A program made the translations under genes and the position numbers. Under the pieces are notes generated by a model. It searched no databases and was not told where the DNA came from. It was given only the letters and a program-made list of their open reading frames with translations. From Millisia brevis NBRC 105863 (GTDB lineage Bacteria > Actinomycetota > Actinomycetes > Mycobacteriales > Mycobacteriaceae): a DNA stretch of 64,000 nucleotides. The stretch spans positions 62,001 to 126,000 of the forward strand of contig NZ_BCRN01000002.1 in NCBI RefSeq assembly GCF_001552615.1. The letters are read 5' to 3'. Shown here piece after piece: positions 39,686-53,731 of the stretch. Within the stretch, counting starts at the first letter, position 1; every line of letters starts with the position of its first letter.

Positions 39686-40786
39686 TCAGTGGGCGGCGGC
39701 GGTGCGACGAGATTCGGCGTCGGTACGGTCCGGGGACGAGCCACGTCGAGCCGTCGGGCAGCAGTCACGCGAACAGGCGAGGACACCACCGTCCGCTCCG
39801 CACAACCATTGCTCCCCCAGCCGACTCGGTGCGGCCGCGGTCACCCGCTCGGTCACCAGATCGGCGACCAGGTCCGCGAACCGCGGATCGGTGCCGACGG
39901 TGCCGGCGCGCGCGAAGCTCATCCCGAACCGCTCGGCGTCCTGCGCGGCCTCGGTATCGAGATCCCAGATGACCTCGAGGTGATCGGACACGAAACCTAT
40001 CGGACAGACGACCACGGAGGTCACTCCCCCGGCGGCCAGGATCGCGAGGTGGTCACCGATATCCGGTTCGAGCCACGGGATCTGGGGCGGGCCGGAGCGC
40101 GACTGCCAAACGACGTCGAACTCGGCGAATCCCGCGGCGGCGGCGGCCAACCGCGAGGCTTCTCGCACCTGATTGCTGTACAGCCGTCCCCCGGCCTCGA
40201 TCGGACCGGCCGCGACATCGGCCGCGATCGGGATCGAGTGGGCGGTGAACACCAGCCGGGTCGACGACCGGTCGGCGGCCGGCAACCCGGCCACCGCGGC
40301 CCGGATGGCGTCGGCGACCATCGCGATCATGACCGGGTGGTCGTAGAACTGCCGCAACTTGTGCAGCTCGGGGGCGCGCGGTCCGACCGCGGCACGGGCC
40401 CGGGCGATGTCCTCGTGGTACTGCTTGCAGCCGGAGTAGCCGCCCCACGCGGAGGTGGCGAAGACCAGCGCGGAGCGGACGCCATCGTCGGCCATCCGCG
40501 CGACGGTGTCCTCCGCCATCGGATGCCAATTCCGGTTGCCCAGGTATACGGGCAGATTCAGGTCGCGGATCAGCGGATGCCGCTCGATCGAGGTCACGAT
40601 GTCGCGGGTCAGCCGGTTGATCGGCGAGACGCCGCCGAAGTGCAGATAGTGCTGGGCGACCTCGTCGAGCCGAGCGGCCGGAATGCCGCGGCCGCGGGTG
40701 ACATTCTCGAGGAAGGGCCGCACATCGGCGGGGCCCTCCGGTCCGCCGAAGGACAGCACCAATAGTGCGTCGTACTCGGGGCTCAT
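39686..40786 (-). CDS. hemH: Ferrochelatase (coproporphyrin type)
   Basis: A 366-residue ferrochelatase. The metal-binding His183 is in FTAHSIP, and the HxxxxE-type region ([11 protein letters not shown]) is present. Actinobacterial enzymes insert iron into coproporphyrin III rather than protoporphyrin. A Cys-rich C terminus (WLC, then ACSRDCC) fits the [2Fe-2S] cluster described in related enzymes, though I cannot assign ligands. It is 73 bases downstream of inhA, as in M. tuberculosis (Rv1483-Rv1485), and probably part of the same unit. ATG at 40786 is chosen; a longer frame runs back through inhA in another frame. Confidence 0.93.
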   Translation of the reverse strand: MSPEYDALLVLSFGGPEGPADVRPFLENVTRGRGIPAARLDEVAQHYLHFGGVSPINRLTRDIVTSIERHPLIRDLNLPVYLGNRNWHPMAEDTVARMADDGVRSALVFATSAWGGYSGCKQYHEDIARARAAVGPRAPELHKLRQFYDHPVMIAMVADAIRAAVAGLPAADRSSTRLVFTAHSIPIAADVAAGPIEAGGRLYSNQVREASRLAAAAAGFAEFDVVWQSRSGPPQIPWLEPDIGDHLAILAAGGVTSVVVCPIGFVSDHLEVIWDLDTEAAQDAERFGMSFARAGTVGTDPRFADLVADLVTERVTAAAPSRLGEQWLCGADGGVLACSRDCCPTARRGSSPDRTDAESRRTAAAH

Positions 40787-40859
40787 CCGTTCAGCTTCCC
40801 ATCCCGCGGGGCCGAAGAGCACGTCGGCTCCCCGGTCCGCGGCCGTCGAGGGGCGAAGG

Positions 40860-41657
40860 TCACATCGCCATCGCGTGGAATCCACCGTCGACGTAGACGA
40901 TCGACGCGGTCGTGCCGGGCAACCAGTCGGACAGCAGGGTGCAGACCGACTTGGCGACCGGCGTCGGATCATCGACATTCCAGCCGATCGGCGACCGGTC
41001 GGACCAGCCGGTGTTGAGCCGGTCCATCTCGGTGGCCGGGCCGGTGGCGGTGCCGGCGATCGCCTTGGCGGCGAGCGTCTTGATCGGTCCGGCGGAGACC
41101 AGGTTCGACCGGATTCCGCGCCCACCGACCTCCTTGGCGACGTAGCGGTTGACCGCTTCGAGAGTCGCCTTCGAGACACCCATCCAGTTGTAGAAGGGCA
41201 CCGCGCGGGCCGGATCGAAGTCCATGCCGACGATCGAACCGTTGTCGTTGATCACCGGTAGCAGCGCCTTCGCGAGCGCCGCGTAGGAGTAGGCCGACAC
41301 CTCCAGCGCGGTGGCGACATCGTTCCAGGGGGCATCGAGGAAGGGCGCGCCCAGGCAGGACCGCGGGGCGAAGCCGATCGAGTGGACAACCCCGTCGATG
41401 CCGCCGGGTGCCAGCTCGCGCACCCGCTCGGCCAGGTTGCCCAGGTGTTCCTCGTCCTGGACGTTCAGTTCGATCGCGTCCGGTACCGGCTGCGGGAGGC
41501 GCTGCGCGATGCGGTTGATCAAACGCAGTCGGTCGAAGCCGGTGATCAACACGTTCGCGCCCTGTTCCTGGGCCACCTTGGCCACGTGGAAGGCGATCGA
41601 CGAGTCGGTGATGATGCCGGTGACGAGGATGGTCTTCTTTTCGAGCAGTCCGGTCAT
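40860..41657 (-). CDS. inhA: Enoyl-ACP reductase InhA
   Basis: A 265-residue NADH-dependent enoyl-ACP reductase of FAS-II, which builds meromycolate chains. The cofactor loop [11 protein letters not shown] (15-25) is identical to the M. tuberculosis segment, including Ile21. Ser93 in VHSIGF aligns with the InhA residue Ser94 that is changed in some isoniazid-resistant strains; catalytic Tyr156 and Lys163 (YNWMGVSK) are present. It lies 95 bases after fabG1. The presence of InhA argues against Corynebacterium, which lacks FAS-II mycolate elongation. Confidence 0.96.
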   Translation of the reverse strand: MTGLLEKKTILVTGIITDSSIAFHVAKVAQEQGANVLITGFDRLRLINRIAQRLPQPVPDAIELNVQDEEHLGNLAERVRELAPGGIDGVVHSIGFAPRSCLGAPFLDAPWNDVATALEVSAYSYAALAKALLPVINDNGSIVGMDFDPARAVPFYNWMGVSKATLEAVNRYVAKEVGGRGIRSNLVSAGPIKTLAAKAIAGTATGPATEMDRLNTGWSDRSPIGWNVDDPTPVAKSVCTLLSDWLPGTTASIVYVDGGFHAMAM

Positions 41658-41752
41658 GCGTCGTTATCTTCCTGTGCGAGCTGGTCCGGTGCGAATCGGC
41701 GGGTTCGCGGCCGAGAGGATTCGCCGGTCGGGCGGGAGTTCGGGGTGAGGAC

Positions 41753-42622
<870 letters not shown>

Positions 42623-43618
42623 TCAGGGCAGGCGCTGACGAGTCCCGACGGCGGTCGCCAGACCGGCGGCGATGAACAGCACCCCGGCGATCATCCACGG
42701 CCCGGACGCGTCGCCCCGGACCACCTCGTAGCCGATCTGCTCCTCGAGGGTGTCGTAGACGTCGTTGAGTTCCTCGAGGCTCTGCGCGGTGAAGAACGAT
42801 CCTCCGGAGAGATCCGCGATCTCCTGCAGGGAGGGGTCGTCGACCGGGACGCGAACCTGCTGGGGTGAGCCGTCGGCGCCGTCGATCACCACCGTGCCGT
42901 AGGCGGTGCCGAAGGAGATGGTCGAGACCGGGATGCCCTTGGCGGCCGCCTGCCGTGCGGCGGTATAGGCGCCGCGCGGATCGTCCGGGCTCTCCGGCAC
43001 GGTCTCCTTGCCGTCCGACAGCAGCACGATGCGCGCCGGCGGTGCGTCCTCGCCGCCGCCGAGGACCGATGCGAGGGTGTCGATCGACTGGATGGCCGCG
43101 AAGATCGCCTCACCGGTCGCGGTCCGTTCCGAAAGCTGCAGCCGGTCGATCGCCGACTTGGTCGCCTCCCGGTTCGTCGTCGGCGAGACCAGCACCGAAG
43201 CGGTACCGGCGAAGGCGACGAGCCCCAGGTTGATCCCCGGGGTCAGCCCTTCGGCGAAGTTGCGGCCCGCCTCCTGTGCGGCGGCCAGCCGGGACGGTTC
43301 GACATCGGTCGCCTCCATCGACAGCGAGACGTCGACCACCAACACCACGGTCGCCCGATTGCGCGGTACCCGCTGGTCGGTCAGGGGACCGGCCAGGGCG
43401 ACGGTCAACAGCAGCAAGCCGACCAGGACCAGGGCGGTCGGGACGTGTCGCACGATCTCCGGCTGCTTCGGAGCCACCTTCTCGAGGAGGTCGAAGTTGC
43501 TGAAGCGCATCGCGTCCTTGCGCCGCCGCACCTGTGCGTACGCATAGCCGCCACCGATGCCGATGACCACCAGCAGAAAGAGCAACCACCACGGCGAAGC
43601 AAAGTCGAGCCCGAACAC
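42623..43618 (-). CDS. VWA-domain membrane protein (Rv1481-like)
   Basis: A 331-residue protein with two N-terminal membrane helices, a von Willebrand A domain with an intact MIDAS motif (DVSLSMEATD near residue 95), and a C-terminal membrane helix. It is the Rv1481 position in the MoxR cluster, with DUF58 10 bases upstream. MoxR/VWA systems act as metal-dependent chaperones or assembly factors; the client in this order may be envelope proteins such as RipA, which is inference from position. Confidence 0.88.
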   Translation of the reverse strand: MFGLDFASPWWLLFLLVVIGIGGGYAYAQVRRRKDAMRFSNFDLLEKVAPKQPEIVRHVPTALVLVGLLLLTVALAGPLTDQRVPRNRATVVLVVDVSLSMEATDVEPSRLAAAQEAGRNFAEGLTPGINLGLVAFAGTASVLVSPTTNREATKSAIDRLQLSERTATGEAIFAAIQSIDTLASVLGGGEDAPPARIVLLSDGKETVPESPDDPRGAYTAARQAAAKGIPVSTISFGTAYGTVVIDGADGSPQQVRVPVDDPSLQEIADLSGGSFFTAQSLEELNDVYDTLEEQIGYEVVRGDASGPWMIAGVLFIAAGLATAVGTRQRLP

Positions 43619-43628
43619 GCCGCTCCCC

Positions 43629-44612
43629 TCAGACCGATCCGTTGGCCACGCCGGACCCGAACCGGCCGAAGTTGCGCTTGCGCGCCGCCACGAATCGCAC
43701 GATATCGGTCAACCAGTCCCGGTCGGTACGCAGCGTCAGTCGGGGCGCACCGCAGCGTCGCAGCGCGCGCTCGACCTGATAGCGATGATCCCGGGCCGCG
43801 TCGGCGAAGTCCGCCCGCAGCCGAGGGGTGACGGTGAACTCGCGCGCCGTGCCGGTTTCCGGGTCGACCAGCACGACATCGCCGACGTCCGGCAATTCGA
43901 CGTCCCGCGGGTCCAGGGTCTCGATCGCCAGGATGTCGTGGCGGGCGGACAGCCCGCGCAGGGGGCGCTCCCAGGTCGGCTCGCCCAGGAAGTCACTGAT
44001 GACGACGACGAGACCACGACGCCGCTGGGGGCGCCGGAGACTGTCGACCATGTCGGCGAGGTCGCCCCGCGAGCCGCGCGGCGCGGGCGGCATCGTGGCG
44101 ATCGCCCGCAGCAGGGCGCGACCGCTGCCCCGACCGGAGCGGGCCGGGACGCGTCGGAGGGCGGCGCCGTTCCCGACCACCGCGCCGATCCGATTGCCCC
44201 CGCTGCTGGTCAGGTGGGTGACCGCCGCGGCCGCGAAGACCGTGAGGTCGCGCTTGGTGTGGTAGGCGGTGCCGAAGTCCATGCTGGCGGACATGTCGAC
44301 CACCAGCCAGGTCTCCAGCTCCCGGTCGGCGACCGTCTGGCGAATATGTGGATGGGTGGTGCGGGCGGTGACCGACCAATCCATGCGGCGGACGTCGTCG
44401 CCGGGCTGGTAGGGGCTCGCCTCCCCCGGCTCCCAGCCCGGTCCGGGGATCAGGCCGAGGTGATCCCCGTTGAGGACGCCGTCGAGCCGATGTCGAACGG
44501 TCAATTCCAGCGTGCGCAGGGCAGCGGAGAGGGCGGCCTCCGATACGTCGGGCCCGAAGGAGCTCGCCCCGGTCGGATCGGTCGGCCCGCCCACCGGCTC
44601 GGGGCGGGTCAC
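43629..44612 (-). CDS. DUF58 family protein (Rv1480-like)
   Basis: A 327-residue DUF58 protein. The family motif YQPGDDVRRMDW is present (about 67-78), followed by a VWA-like segment VVDMSASMDFGT with MIDAS-like residues. It usually partners a MoxR AAA+ ATPase and a VWA protein; both are immediate neighbours (13 and 10 bases). No signal peptide is visible. Function in Mycobacteriales is linked to envelope stress in some species; here that is by analogy only. Confidence 0.9.
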   Translation of the reverse strand: MTRPEPVGGPTDPTGASSFGPDVSEAALSAALRTLELTVRHRLDGVLNGDHLGLIPGPGWEPGEASPYQPGDDVRRMDWSVTARTTHPHIRQTVADRELETWLVVDMSASMDFGTAYHTKRDLTVFAAAAVTHLTSSGGNRIGAVVGNGAALRRVPARSGRGSGRALLRAIATMPPAPRGSRGDLADMVDSLRRPQRRRGLVVVISDFLGEPTWERPLRGLSARHDILAIETLDPRDVELPDVGDVVLVDPETGTAREFTVTPRLRADFADAARDHRYQVERALRRCGAPRLTLRTDRDWLTDIVRFVAARKRNFGRFGSGVANGSV

Positions 44613-44625
44613 GCCGCCACCCGGG

Positions 44626-46509
44626 TCACCGGTTGGACGCCGGGCTGGTCCAGCCGGCGGGACCGGACGGCGCCTGATCCGTCGACTTCCGATCGGACGA
44701 CGCCGGATCGGACGGCGCGCGGTCCTCCGGCTTGCGATCCGCAGCGCCGGTCGACGGGCGATCGGCGGGGGCCGACGAGTCGGTGTCGGTCGGTCCGTCG
44801 CCGGTCTCGCTCGCCGAGGAGGCCGACCGGGAGCCGTCGTCCGCGGTCCCGGTGCTCGTCGTTCCGGACGCCGGTGCGCCCGCGGTACTCGGTTCGGACG
44901 CGGGCTTCGCCGTCGACACGGCCGGTGAGGAATCGGAGGTCACCGGCTCGGACGTCGACTGCTCGGCGGCCGATCGTCCGGGAGCCGCCGGCGTTGCCGG
45001 AGCGGACGACACCGGCTGGGGCGCCGACTGCACGGGCTGCTGCGCCTGCACCGGCTGCGGAGCCGACGCCTCAACCGGCGCGGGGGCCGGCGGCGGCGTC
45101 GTCACACGAGGTGCCGGGGCGGACCGCACCGGATACTGCTGCGCCGGCGTCGCGTAACCGGCCGGCCGCTGCGGTCCCTGCGGCGCGGGAGGCGGACCGG
45201 CCTGCGGGACCGATCCCGGAGCCTGCTGGGGGCCCGGGGCGGCCTGCGGTCCACCCGGATAGGGTGCGCCGACGCCCGGACCACCGATCGGGCCCGACTG
45301 CGCGACCGGGTACTGCCGGTTCGGCGGGCCCTGCGGATAGCTCGGCACCCCGTTCGCCGAAACCTGTCCCGGGGCGCCCGGCGGAACCGGACCGGGCGCA
45401 ACCTGGCCGGGACCGGTGGGATAGTTCGGCGGCCCCTGCGGGTTCGGCCCCGGGGCGACGTTCTGGGCGGGATACTGCTGCGGCGGGACCGCCCCGCCGA
45501 TCGGCTGCGCGGTCACCTGCGGCAGGCCGACCGTCTGCAGGACCCGACCGATGATCGATTCCGGGGTGACCTCGTCGGCCAACGCGTCGTAGGACAACAC
45601 CAGCCGGTGGCGCAGGACATCCGGGATGACCTCGATGACATCGCGAGGAATCACGTAGTCGCGGCCGCGCAGGAGCGCCGTCGCACGGGCGGCGGAGATG
45701 ATGCCGAGGGTCGCGCGGGGCGAGGCGCCGTAGGCGATCCAGGCGGCGACGTCGTGCATGCCGAATTGTTCGGGAGCGCGGGTGGCGAAGATGACCCGCA
45801 CCACGTAGTCGACCAGGGCGTGATGTACGAAGATCGACGACGCCGCGGCCTGCAGGCGGATCAACTCGCCAGGGTCGAGGATCTGCTTGGCCGTCGGCGG
45901 CTCGACCCCCATCCGGTAGACGATCTCGCGCTCCTCCTCGATCGTCGGGTAGTCGACGACGATCTTGAACAGGAAGCGGTCGCGCTGGGCCTCGGGCAGC
46001 GGGTAGACGCCCTCGTTCTCGATCGGGTTCTGCGTGGCCATCACCAGGAACGGGTCCGGCATGGGGAAGGTCCGGCCGCCGATCGACACCTGCCGCTCCG
46101 CCATCACCTCGAGCAGCGCGGACTGCACCTTGGCCGGCGCTCGGTTGATCTCGTCGGCCAATACGAAGTTCGCGACGACGGGTCCCAGTTCGATGTCGAA
46201 CTGCTCCTTGCCCTGCCGGAAGATCCGGGTGCCGATCAGGTCGGTCGGGACGAGGTCGGGGGTGAACTGCACGCGCGAGAAGCTTCCGCCGACGACCTTC
46301 GCAAAGGTCTCGACCGCCAGGGTCTTGGCGACGCCCGGCACACCTTCGAGCAGGATGTGTCCCTTGGCCAGGAGCCCGACCAGGACGCGTTCGACCAACT
46401 GGTCCTGACCGACGATGACGCGTTTCACCTCGAAGATGGCTTTTTCGAGCAGCGCGGCGTCCTGCGTCGCGTCGAGGTCGGTCCGCCGATCGTGGTCAGT
46501 CGAAGCCAC
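44626..46509 (-). CDS. moxR1: MoxR-type AAA+ ATPase with a long disordered C-terminal tail
   Basis: The first 330 residues are a MoxR AAA+ ATPase: Walker A GVPGVAKT (about 54-61), Walker B FVLADEINRAP, and an arginine-finger region. About 295 further residues (from about 333 to 627) are Pro/Gln/Gly/Ala-rich and then Ser/Thr/Asp-rich, without predicted fold. M. tuberculosis MoxR1 is about 377 residues, so the tail is an addition. The GTG at 46509 is my best start (GGTGGG-like site); a longer frame reaches 46608. It heads the MoxR-DUF58-VWA operon. Confidence 0.9.
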   Translation of the reverse strand: MASTDHDRRTDLDATQDAALLEKAIFEVKRVIVGQDQLVERVLVGLLAKGHILLEGVPGVAKTLAVETFAKVVGGSFSRVQFTPDLVPTDLIGTRIFRQGKEQFDIELGPVVANFVLADEINRAPAKVQSALLEVMAERQVSIGGRTFPMPDPFLVMATQNPIENEGVYPLPEAQRDRFLFKIVVDYPTIEEEREIVYRMGVEPPTAKQILDPGELIRLQAAASSIFVHHALVDYVVRVIFATRAPEQFGMHDVAAWIAYGASPRATLGIISAARATALLRGRDYVIPRDVIEVIPDVLRHRLVLSYDALADEVTPESIIGRVLQTVGLPQVTAQPIGGAVPPQQYPAQNVAPGPNPQGPPNYPTGPGQVAPGPVPPGAPGQVSANGVPSYPQGPPNRQYPVAQSGPIGGPGVGAPYPGGPQAAPGPQQAPGSVPQAGPPPAPQGPQRPAGYATPAQQYPVRSAPAPRVTTPPPAPAPVEASAPQPVQAQQPVQSAPQPVSSAPATPAAPGRSAAEQSTSEPVTSDSSPAVSTAKPASEPSTAGAPASGTTSTGTADDGSRSASSASETGDGPTDTDSSAPADRPSTGAADRKPEDRAPSDPASSDRKSTDQAPSGPAGWTSPASNR

Positions 46510-46683
46510 TTGTTTTCCCACCGCTTTCTTCGTCGTACCACGTCGGATGCACGCGCGAGGCCGCCGAGCTTCCCTCCGGAAAGCCGGCCCCTCCACTTGT
46601 AGCAGCACGGTCGGTGGGTCGCCTCGGACCCACGACGACAGCGCGGCCGCCGCGATCGCGAATGGTGCGGCCGCGTCCTGCCG

Positions 46684-48780
46684 CTATTGCACCATGCGAA
46701 CAGCGTAGGGCGTCATCCCCGAGTACCGCACCGGCGACACCTTGACGACGTCGCCCGAGCGTGGTGCCTCGACCATCATGTCGTTGCCGAGATAGAGCGC
46801 GACGTGTTGGCTGCCGCCGGCGCCCCAGAACAGCATGTCGCCGCGTCGAATCTGGGCGACCGGAACCCGCGTGCCCGCGCTGTACTGATAGCCGGAGTAG
46901 TGCGGCAGGTCGACGCCGATGCCCGCGAAGGCGTAGATCATCAGTCCGGAGCAGTCGTACCCGACCCGGCGATAGTCGCCGAACGCATCGGCGACACCGC
47001 CGTCGCGGATACCGCGGGTCGGACCCGCCGCGTTGCCGCCGCCCCAGGAGTAGGGCACGCCGCGCTGGGACATCGCCCGGGAGATGACCGTCTCGATCGC
47101 GGCGGTACCGGTGGGTGTGCTGTACGTGGTGCCGCCGGGGGTCGATCCGCCGGTGTCCGGCCCGGTGCTCGGGCGGGTGGTGGTGGTGACCGAAGGGCTG
47201 GGTGTCACCGTGACGGTCGGGCTCGGCGTCGGCCTCGGGGTCACGGTCGAGCTCGGGGTCTCTGTCGGGCCGGGAGTCACGGTCGGGCCGGGAGTCACGG
47301 TCGGGCCGGGAGTCACGGTCGGGCCGGGGGTCACGGTCGGGTTGGGGGTCACGGTGGTGGTTGCGGGGCCGGTCGACTCCTGCGGGTCCGGAGTCGACGT
47401 CGCGGTGGGTCCGGTCGTCGGGGTCGCGCCGGTCGTCGGTGCCGGATCGGACCCGGGCTCGGGGTCGGCGGACCGGGTGGTGGTGTCCTCGGATCGGTCG
47501 GCCGGCGGGTCGACCGCATCGAGCAGATCGGTCAGGTCCGGTAGCTCGGCCCGGTCGTTCGTACCCGGGAGGTCGGGGATCTCGATCCTCGGCACATCGA
47601 TCTTCGGCACATCGATCGTCGGGACGTCGGCCTTCGGCGGGTCGCTGCGCGGCGGGTCCCCGGCCTCGAGAGATTCCTGGATCCCGCGGATCGCGATCTC
47701 GGGCAGTACCGACGGATCGAGTCGGATCTCATCCAGGTCGGTGTGGTCGCGACTGCGCTGCGCGATCGACTCGGCGATCGTCTCGGCGGAGGCCAGGACG
47801 TCGGCGGTCACCGACGACGCGGCGTCCGCGAGCGCGCCGGCGACCTCATCGGCCGCGGGCGGCTCCGCTCCCGGACCACCGACCGTCGACTGCGGACCCG
47901 CACCATCGGCGGCCGGTTCGGGGGCCGCGGCGGCCGTGCCGGGAGCCGTCGCGGCGGGTGTGGAGTTGGGATCGGTCGACGCCGAAGCGGCCGGCGACGA
48001 GGACTGCGCGTCGGCGTTCTGCGCTCGCGCCGCGGCATCCCGGGCGCGGGCCGCGGCCAATGCTGCCGCGGCCGAATCGCGGCGGTCGGTCAGCTCCTGC
48101 AGGCGGGCGCGTCCGGTCTCGGCCGCGGATTCGGCCGCGTCGATCGCGACGATCGCTTCCTGACGACGCTGTTCGGCGACGTCGACGGCGGCCAACGCGT
48201 CGTCGCGGGCGGCGCGGGCGGCGGAGTCCCGATTGGCGGCGTCGACGCGGGTGCGCAACAACTCGTCGATCACCTTCTTGCGGCGTTCGGTGAGCAGATT
48301 GAGCATCCGTGTCCGCTCGAGCAGATCGGCGGGCCCGTTGGCGTCGAGGACCACCGCCAGACCCGAGCCGGTTCCCCCGTCGGTGTACGAGCGGGCCGCG
48401 AAGGTGTCGAACTCCGATCGGGCTCGCGCGATGGCGGCGCCGGCGTCGTCGAGCTGCTGCCGGGCGGCGACGGCCTCGCTGCCCGCGGTGTCGACGGCGT
48501 CGCGGGCCTGCTGGACGTCGACCAGTGCCCGGTTCGCGTCCTCCTGCCGCTGCGCGATGTCGGAGTCGAGTTGGTCGAGGTCGTGCTGGGCTGCGGCGAC
48601 CTCGTCGACCAGATCGGTCAACCGATCGATCTCGGCGGAACCGTCCGCGGGCTGCGCGACCGCGATCGCGCCCGAACCGGTCAGACACGCCACGACGACC
48701 AATGTCACCGCCGTGGCCGTCGCATAACGCGACGACACCGTCCATCGACTCCGTGGTCGACGCAAGGTGCTGGTCCTCAC
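46684..48780 (-). CDS. ripA: RipA-type NlpC/P60 peptidoglycan endopeptidase
   Basis: A 698-residue secreted hydrolase: signal peptide (about 1-42), N-terminal coiled coil (about 48-245) that in RipA gates the active site, an Ala/Pro/Thr-rich linker with VTPGPT repeats, and a C-terminal NlpC/P60 domain. Cys610, His659 and Glu671 have exactly the spacing of RipA Cys383, His432 and Glu444. It should cut D-Glu-mDAP bonds during daughter-cell separation. The adjacent ripB of M. tuberculosis is missing here. GTG start at 48780 behind a GAGGAG site. Confidence 0.93.
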   Translation of the reverse strand: MRTSTLRRPRSRWTVSSRYATATAVTLVVVACLTGSGAIAVAQPADGSAEIDRLTDLVDEVAAAQHDLDQLDSDIAQRQEDANRALVDVQQARDAVDTAGSEAVAARQQLDDAGAAIARARSEFDTFAARSYTDGGTGSGLAVVLDANGPADLLERTRMLNLLTERRKKVIDELLRTRVDAANRDSAARAARDDALAAVDVAEQRRQEAIVAIDAAESAAETGRARLQELTDRRDSAAAALAAARARDAAARAQNADAQSSSPAASASTDPNSTPAATAPGTAAAAPEPAADGAGPQSTVGGPGAEPPAADEVAGALADAASSVTADVLASAETIAESIAQRSRDHTDLDEIRLDPSVLPEIAIRGIQESLEAGDPPRSDPPKADVPTIDVPKIDVPRIEIPDLPGTNDRAELPDLTDLLDAVDPPADRSEDTTTRSADPEPGSDPAPTTGATPTTGPTATSTPDPQESTGPATTTVTPNPTVTPGPTVTPGPTVTPGPTVTPGPTETPSSTVTPRPTPSPTVTVTPSPSVTTTTRPSTGPDTGGSTPGGTTYSTPTGTAAIETVISRAMSQRGVPYSWGGGNAAGPTRGIRDGGVADAFGDYRRVGYDCSGLMIYAFAGIGVDLPHYSGYQYSAGTRVPVAQIRRGDMLFWGAGGSQHVALYLGNDMMVEAPRSGDVVKVSPVRYSGMTPYAVRMVQ
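47264..47345. repeat. 18-bp tandem repeat encoding VTPGPT
   Basis: Near-identical 18-base units (core GTCGGGCCGGGAGTCACG) run about four and a half times in the ripA linker and encode VTPGPT repeats. Such tracts expand and contract by slippage, so linker length may vary between strains. Confidence 0.8.
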
Positions 48781-49187
48781 TGACGCTCCTCGCTATTCCC
48801 GTCCGCAAGAGTCCGTGAGACCACAACCACATGGCGCGCGCAGAACCCGAGGCTCACATTGCCCCCTTGCGAATCATTGCTGTGCAGAAACCCCAACCGG
48901 CACCGGATGACTGTAGTTCATATCGGGCCACTTCAGTAACACGGGAAACAAAGACCGCCGATGAAATTCATTGGGTTCCGAACCGCCGGCAAAAGAAGAC
49001 CTCAGGTATGTGTTCGACGCCATTGACGGCGGCCACACAATGGCAGTATCCGCGCACGAATACCATTCATGAGCGGTCCCGAGGGCCCGCTCGAACGGGT
49101 CGACGAAGGGACCTCACCAGCGCGAACCCCCGCAGGGGCGGCCCGGAAGGGTACCCAAAGAATGGTGAAGCGAAGGGCTACGAAGGG
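48781..49187. other. 407-base non-coding region upstream of ripA
   Basis: No supported gene is seen. The part from about 48880 to 49080 is richer in A+T than its surroundings and probably holds the ripA promoter; a TACAGT-like hexamer occurs on the minus strand near 48912-48917. A small CCCC-TGC-GGGG hairpin lies near 49128-49138 behind the upstream gene. I found no clear ydaO-type riboswitch core. Confidence 0.5.
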
Positions 49188-49751
49188 TCAGCCAACGTCG
49201 CCGCGGGGCTCGACCCCATCGGCGGACGGTGCGGACGAGCCGGCGCTTCCCGGGACAACCGGAGCGGTGCGACCGGCATCCCGCCGCGCATTGACCCAGT
49301 ACAAAACGCCCAATACGACCGCGACCAGCAGGAGCAGAGAAATGGTCATCGCCGTCCACGGCGGACCGGGCTGCAGAAGTGTGTCGAGGAAATTGTTCGC
49401 CGATACGACCGGATTGCCGGTATAGGTGACATCCTGGCCGGCCTCGAGCGTCACCCGACTGATCACGTCGCTGTAGGAGCCATTCTGCCCGGGGCTGAGC
49501 ACCAGGACCGTGCCACCGACGTGATCGCCGAGATCGGTCGCCAGATCGCGCAGTTGCGAGTCGTGCACCGGGTCGCGATCGAGGACGACGATGTTCAGAT
49601 CGATGCCGCTCTCGCGAGCCCGATCGACGACGGCGAGCAGGCCGGGCTCGATGGCATGGTCCGCACTGACGTGGTCGAGTCGCAGTTCCGCGGCGATCGC
49701 GTCGGGGTCGACACCGACCGGAATCGAGGTCGGCAGGTGAATCGGCGCCAT
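49188..49751 (-). CDS. Membrane-anchored conserved protein (Rv1476-like)
   Basis: A 187-residue protein with a TPM-like/Rossmann-like soluble domain (about 1-125, including NIVVLDRDPV and GTVLVLSPG) and one C-terminal membrane helix (about 135-155, AMTISLLLLVAVVLGVLYWV). It fills the Rv1476 position between acn and ripA. Function is unproven; the conserved neighbourhood suggests work with the RipA cell-separation machinery. It is divergent from acn. Confidence 0.83.
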   Translation of the reverse strand: MAPIHLPTSIPVGVDPDAIAAELRLDHVSADHAIEPGLLAVVDRARESGIDLNIVVLDRDPVHDSQLRDLATDLGDHVGGTVLVLSPGQNGSYSDVISRVTLEAGQDVTYTGNPVVSANNFLDTLLQPGPPWTAMTISLLLLVAVVLGVLYWVNARRDAGRTAPVVPGSAGSSAPSADGVEPRGDVG

Positions 49752-53026
<3,275 letters not shown>

Positions 53027-53038
53027 TAGCCGCCTTCC

Positions 53039-53079
53039 GGCCGGTGGCGCCGCCCCTTCGGGTGGGGGCGCCATCGGCC
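53039..53079 (+). terminator. Strong hairpin between acn and acnR
   Basis: The arms 53039-53056 and 53064-53079 pair almost fully, with one G-U wobble and a one-base bulge, around a TTCGGGT loop. It may end most acn transcripts and leave limited read-through into acnR. Confidence 0.65.
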
Positions 53080-53116
53080 GTGGTCGGGTGGATGACCGAA
53101 GTCAGGTGGATGACAG

Positions 53117-53731
53117 ATGCCCAAGGTCAGTGATGATCACCTGGCGGCCCGCCGTCAACAGATTCTCGACGGCGCACGACGCTGTTTCGCCGAGTTCGGA
53201 TACGACGGTGCGACCGTCCGACGGATCGAACAGGAGACCGGCCTCTCGCGGGGGGCGATCTTCCATCACTACAAGGACAAGGACGCGCTGTTCCTGGCGC
53301 TCGCCCACGAGGACGCCGCCCGCATGGCGGACGTCGCGGCCGAACAGGGCCTCGTCCAGGTGATGCGCAACCTGCTCGCGGATCCCACCCAATTCGATTG
53401 GCTCGGTACCCGTCTGGAGATCGCCCGACGCCTGCGCACCGACCCGGAGTTCCGGGCGGGCTGGGCGGCACGGTCCGCCGATCTGGCCGCGGCCACCGAA
53501 GCGCGCCTCGAGCAGCAACGCAAGCTCGGTCGGCTGCGCGACGACATCCCGACCGTGGTGCTCCTCGGCTATCTCGACCTGGTCATGGACGGCCTGGTCA
53601 CCCGCATCGCGTCCGGACTGGGTGTCGACAACCTCTCGGCCGTACTCGATCTGGTCGAGGAGTCGGTGCGGCGCCATCGCACCCCGGACGACCGGACGAC
53701 GGCGGACGAACGGGCGGCCGCGCACCGCTGA
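53117..53731 (+). CDS. acnR: TetR-family aconitase repressor AcnR
   Basis: A 204-residue TetR regulator with the DNA-binding helices at about 25-50 (VRRIEQETGLSRGAIFHHY). Position downstream of acn and the perfect AcnR operator upstream support the name; in Corynebacterium AcnR represses acn and senses citrate with Mg. It corresponds to Rv1474c. Autoregulation is expected because it lies in the acn transcription unit. Confidence 0.92.
   Translation: MPKVSDDHLAARRQQILDGARRCFAEFGYDGATVRRIEQETGLSRGAIFHHYKDKDALFLALAHEDAARMADVAAEQGLVQVMRNLLADPTQFDWLGTRLEIARRLRTDPEFRAGWAARSADLAAATEARLEQQRKLGRLRDDIPTVVLLGYLDLVMDGLVTRIASGLGVDNLSAVLDLVEESVRRHRTPDDRTTADERAAAHR

Noticed and set aside
47264-47345. CRISPR-like array
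   Set aside because: The repeats are contiguous 18-base coding units without spacers, inside the ripA reading frame.
48781-49187. c-di-AMP (ydaO) riboswitch upstream of ripA
   Set aside because: Such elements precede cell-wall hydrolase genes in some actinobacteria, but I could not find the conserved core here.
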